Shown here piece by piece: positions 6,058-6,476 of a stretch of 6,476 nt of DNA. Both the position numbers and the translations under genes were made by a program. Below the pieces are notes generated by a model that saw only the letters and a program-made list of their open reading frames with translations, searched no databases and was not told the DNA's origin. Source of the stretch: Gammaproteobacteria bacterium (lineage in GTDB: Bacteria > Pseudomonadota > Gammaproteobacteria > UBA6429 > Thiohalophilaceae); contig JAHEIJ010000128.1 in NCBI GenBank assembly GCA_024639445.1, positions 1-6,476 of the forward strand. The letters run 5' to 3'. Position 1 is the stretch's first letter. The number at the start of each line of letters is the position of its first letter.

Positions 6058-6071
6058 TATGGGTGCCTGTG

Positions 6072-6476
6072 CTATTGGCTATCTTGCTTTTGACAATGCA
6101 TCAAATAGTTAACAGCAACATCCGGCCCGAGAGAATAATTACGACTGAATGGGTTGTAACTCATGCCGGTGAGTTCCCGATTCAGTAATCCGGCGGCGCG
6201 CGACCAGCTTTCGAGTTCGGAGGGTTTGATGAACTTGCTGTAATCATGCGTCCCTTTGGGGAGTAAATTGAGGACATACTCAGCGCCAATGATGGCGAAT
6301 AAATAGGATTTCGGATTACGATTAATGGTGGAGAAAAACACCTGACCACCGGGTTTAACCAGGTTTGCACAGGCCTGTATCACCGATGCCGGGTCCGGCA
6401 CATGTTCGAGCATTTCCAGGCAGGTCACTACGTCAAATGACTCGGGTCTGGCTTCGGCCAAGGCTTCAGCGGTGGT
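6072..6476 (-). CDS. ubiG: UbiG, ubiquinone O-methyltransferase, C-terminal part (5' end outside window)
   Basis: The frame is open from the right window edge to a TAG at 6072, giving the last 134 residues of a class I SAM-dependent methyltransferase. E. coli UbiG has about 240 residues, so somewhat over half is present. Visible are SFDVVTCLEMLEHVPDP (fragment residues 13-29), VKPGGQVFFSTINRN (40-54), IIGAEYVLNLLPKGTHD (62-78, matching the region reported as membrane-binding in E. coli UbiG), FIKPSEL (82-88) and a closing YNPFSRNYSLGPDVAVNY block. These follow E. coli UbiG nearly position by position. The SAM-binding glycine motif I is upstream of the window. UbiG performs both O-methylations of ubiquinone synthesis at the inner membrane. 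A TTG at 6461 could be misread as a start, but the homology continues beyond it to the edge. It is the first visible gene of the ubiG-phosphatase-rmuC operon. Confidence 0.95.
   Translation of the reverse strand, partial: TTAEALAEARPESFDVVTCLEMLEHVPDPASVIQACANLVKPGGQVFFSTINRNPKSYLFAIIGAEYVLNLLPKGTHDYSKFIKPSELESWSRAAGLLNRELTGMSYNPFSRNYSLGPDVAVNYLMHCQKQDSQ

Noticed and set aside
6072..6461. UbiG as a short complete gene starting at the TTG at 6461
   Set aside because: The UbiG-like reading frame continues upstream to the window edge and the SAM-binding motif I is missing, so the gene is cut by the window and not short.

Overview
This window looks like a piece of a gammaproteobacterial chromosome. 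The strongest clue is the order ubiG, then a MupP/Gph-type HAD phosphatase, then rmuC, with a YciK-like short-chain dehydrogenase further along. These are housekeeping genes commonly clustered in Gammaproteobacteria, and the UbiG and YciK residues follow their Escherichia coli counterparts closely as I recall them. Base composition looks balanced, near half G+C by eye. I cannot name the genus.

Layout, reading from right to left because seven of the eight genes lie on the minus strand. From 6476 to 4088 there is a tight operon: ubiG (C-terminal part only, cut by the window end), the phosphatase (GTG start), and rmuC only 4 nt behind it. A small plus-strand gene at 3891-4091 encodes a 66-residue single-span membrane protein. 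It meets rmuC tail to tail with a 4-bp overlap and is divergent from hpnC. From 3830 to 717 lies a complete squalene-making set, hpnC-hpnD-hpnE, with the hpnD stop overlapping the hpnE start (ATGA). The yciK-like dehydrogenase starts 14 nt after hpnE and runs off the left edge.

How the genes work together: HpnD should condense two farnesyl diphosphates to presqualene diphosphate, HpnC should convert this to hydroxysqualene, and HpnE should reduce it to squalene. No squalene-hopene cyclase, desaturase or other squalene-consuming gene is in view, so the end product (hopanoid, C30 carotenoid or sterol-like lipid) is unknown. UbiG (ubiquinone), MupP (cell-wall recycling), RmuC (DNA maintenance) and the dehydrogenase have no obvious direct link to squalene. 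The isoprenoid block appears to sit inside or beside a conserved housekeeping cluster.

Most of the window is ordinary. The points most worth a second look are the small membrane protein with five glycines at exact four-residue spacing next to the squalene genes, the compact divergent promoter region it shares with hpnC, and the placement of hpnCDE. There is no RNA gene, CRISPR array, insertion sequence or convincing terminator that I can support. No stretch longer than 300 bases lacks a gene; the longest gap is the 60-bp divergent region at 3831-3890.
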